DNA of 64,000 nt from Capra hircus (lineage: Eukaryota; Chordata; Mammalia; Artiodactyla; Bovidae): contig NC_030836.1 of NCBI RefSeq assembly GCF_001704415.2, forward strand, positions 25,518,001 through 25,582,000. Reading direction: 5' to 3'. The notes below the pieces were generated by a model, which did not search any database, was not told where the DNA came from, and saw nothing but the letters and a program-made list of their open reading frames with translations. How positions within the stretch are numbered: the first letter of the stretch is position 1; every line of letters starts with the position of its first letter. Made by a program: the position numbers and the translations under genes. Positions 63,874 to 64,000 of this stretch are shown here, piece by piece.

Positions 63874-64000
63874 ACACTTACGTATAATGACTAATATAAA
63901 TGACCATGAGGAGCTTTTATGGGTAGTAGAAATTCAGTTAAGAGTACCTATTCTTGGGCGCGCACGCCATGTGTACCAACTGCTTGGGACCGTGCCCGGT

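Larger units (their letters stand above)
61066..64000. other. 3' flanking DNA of UEVLD
   Basis: It contains a MIR at 61590-61770, L2 at 62035-62280, a GT microsatellite near 63598-63611 and a TA/TG tract at about 63839-63873. The last 45 nt are unusually GC-rich. No gene is supported. Confidence 0.6.

Overview
This is a mammalian genomic window from a ruminant, most likely a bovid. The evidence is eight fragments of the BovB (RTE-clade) LINE, more than twenty Bov-tA/BovA SINE insertions with the characteristic AGC/GCT tail, many CHR-type cetartiodactyl tRNA SINEs, ruminant L1, and a background of old MIR, L2 and MER5-like repeats. I cannot tell cow from sheep, goat or another bovid from the sequence alone.

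The window holds one real host gene, UEVLD (UEV and lactate/malate dehydrogenase domains), on the + strand. Twelve coding exons run from 4642 to 60565, and every one has AG acceptor and GT donor dinucleotides and compatible phase. Joined, they give 1416 nt, or 471 codons plus a stop, which is the usual length of the mammalian protein. Exon 1 lies in a CpG island with GC boxes (about 4380-4880). Exons 1-5 encode the N-terminal ubiquitin E2 variant (UEV) domain, which lacks the catalytic cysteine. Exons 6-12 encode an LDH/MDH-like domain that keeps the nucleotide-binding GxGxxG but has Gln where LDH has its catalytic His.

Layout: 1-4380 is upstream intergenic DNA with an L1 remnant, L2, MER5A and a probable solo LTR split by a SINE. 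4380-4880 is the CpG-island promoter and exon 1. Intron 1 (4684-12866) contains L1 remnants and a 1.16-kb solo LTR. Intron 2 (12952-19353) contains an inverted SINE pair and an L1 that was later hit by both a SINE and BovB. Intron 4 (25148-31095) holds the longest BovB fragment. Intron 7 (36838-43731) has two BovB fragments and a 60-codon antisense ORF of unknown status. Intron 9 (45117-56524) contains a COX5A processed pseudogene with a full-length open frame, inserted into a Bov-tA SINE, a chimeric minus-strand retroinsertion, and another BovB. Introns 10 and 11 follow, then exon 12, the 3' UTR with an AATAAA at 61040, and about 3 kb of flanking DNA with no gene that I can support.

I found no bacterial-type system, CRISPR array, tRNA gene or rRNA gene. 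The less ordinary content is retrotransposition: the COX5A retrocopy, the chimeric insertion at 47589-48161, very short SINE insertions with perfect target-site duplications, and the multi-level nest at 14901-17337.
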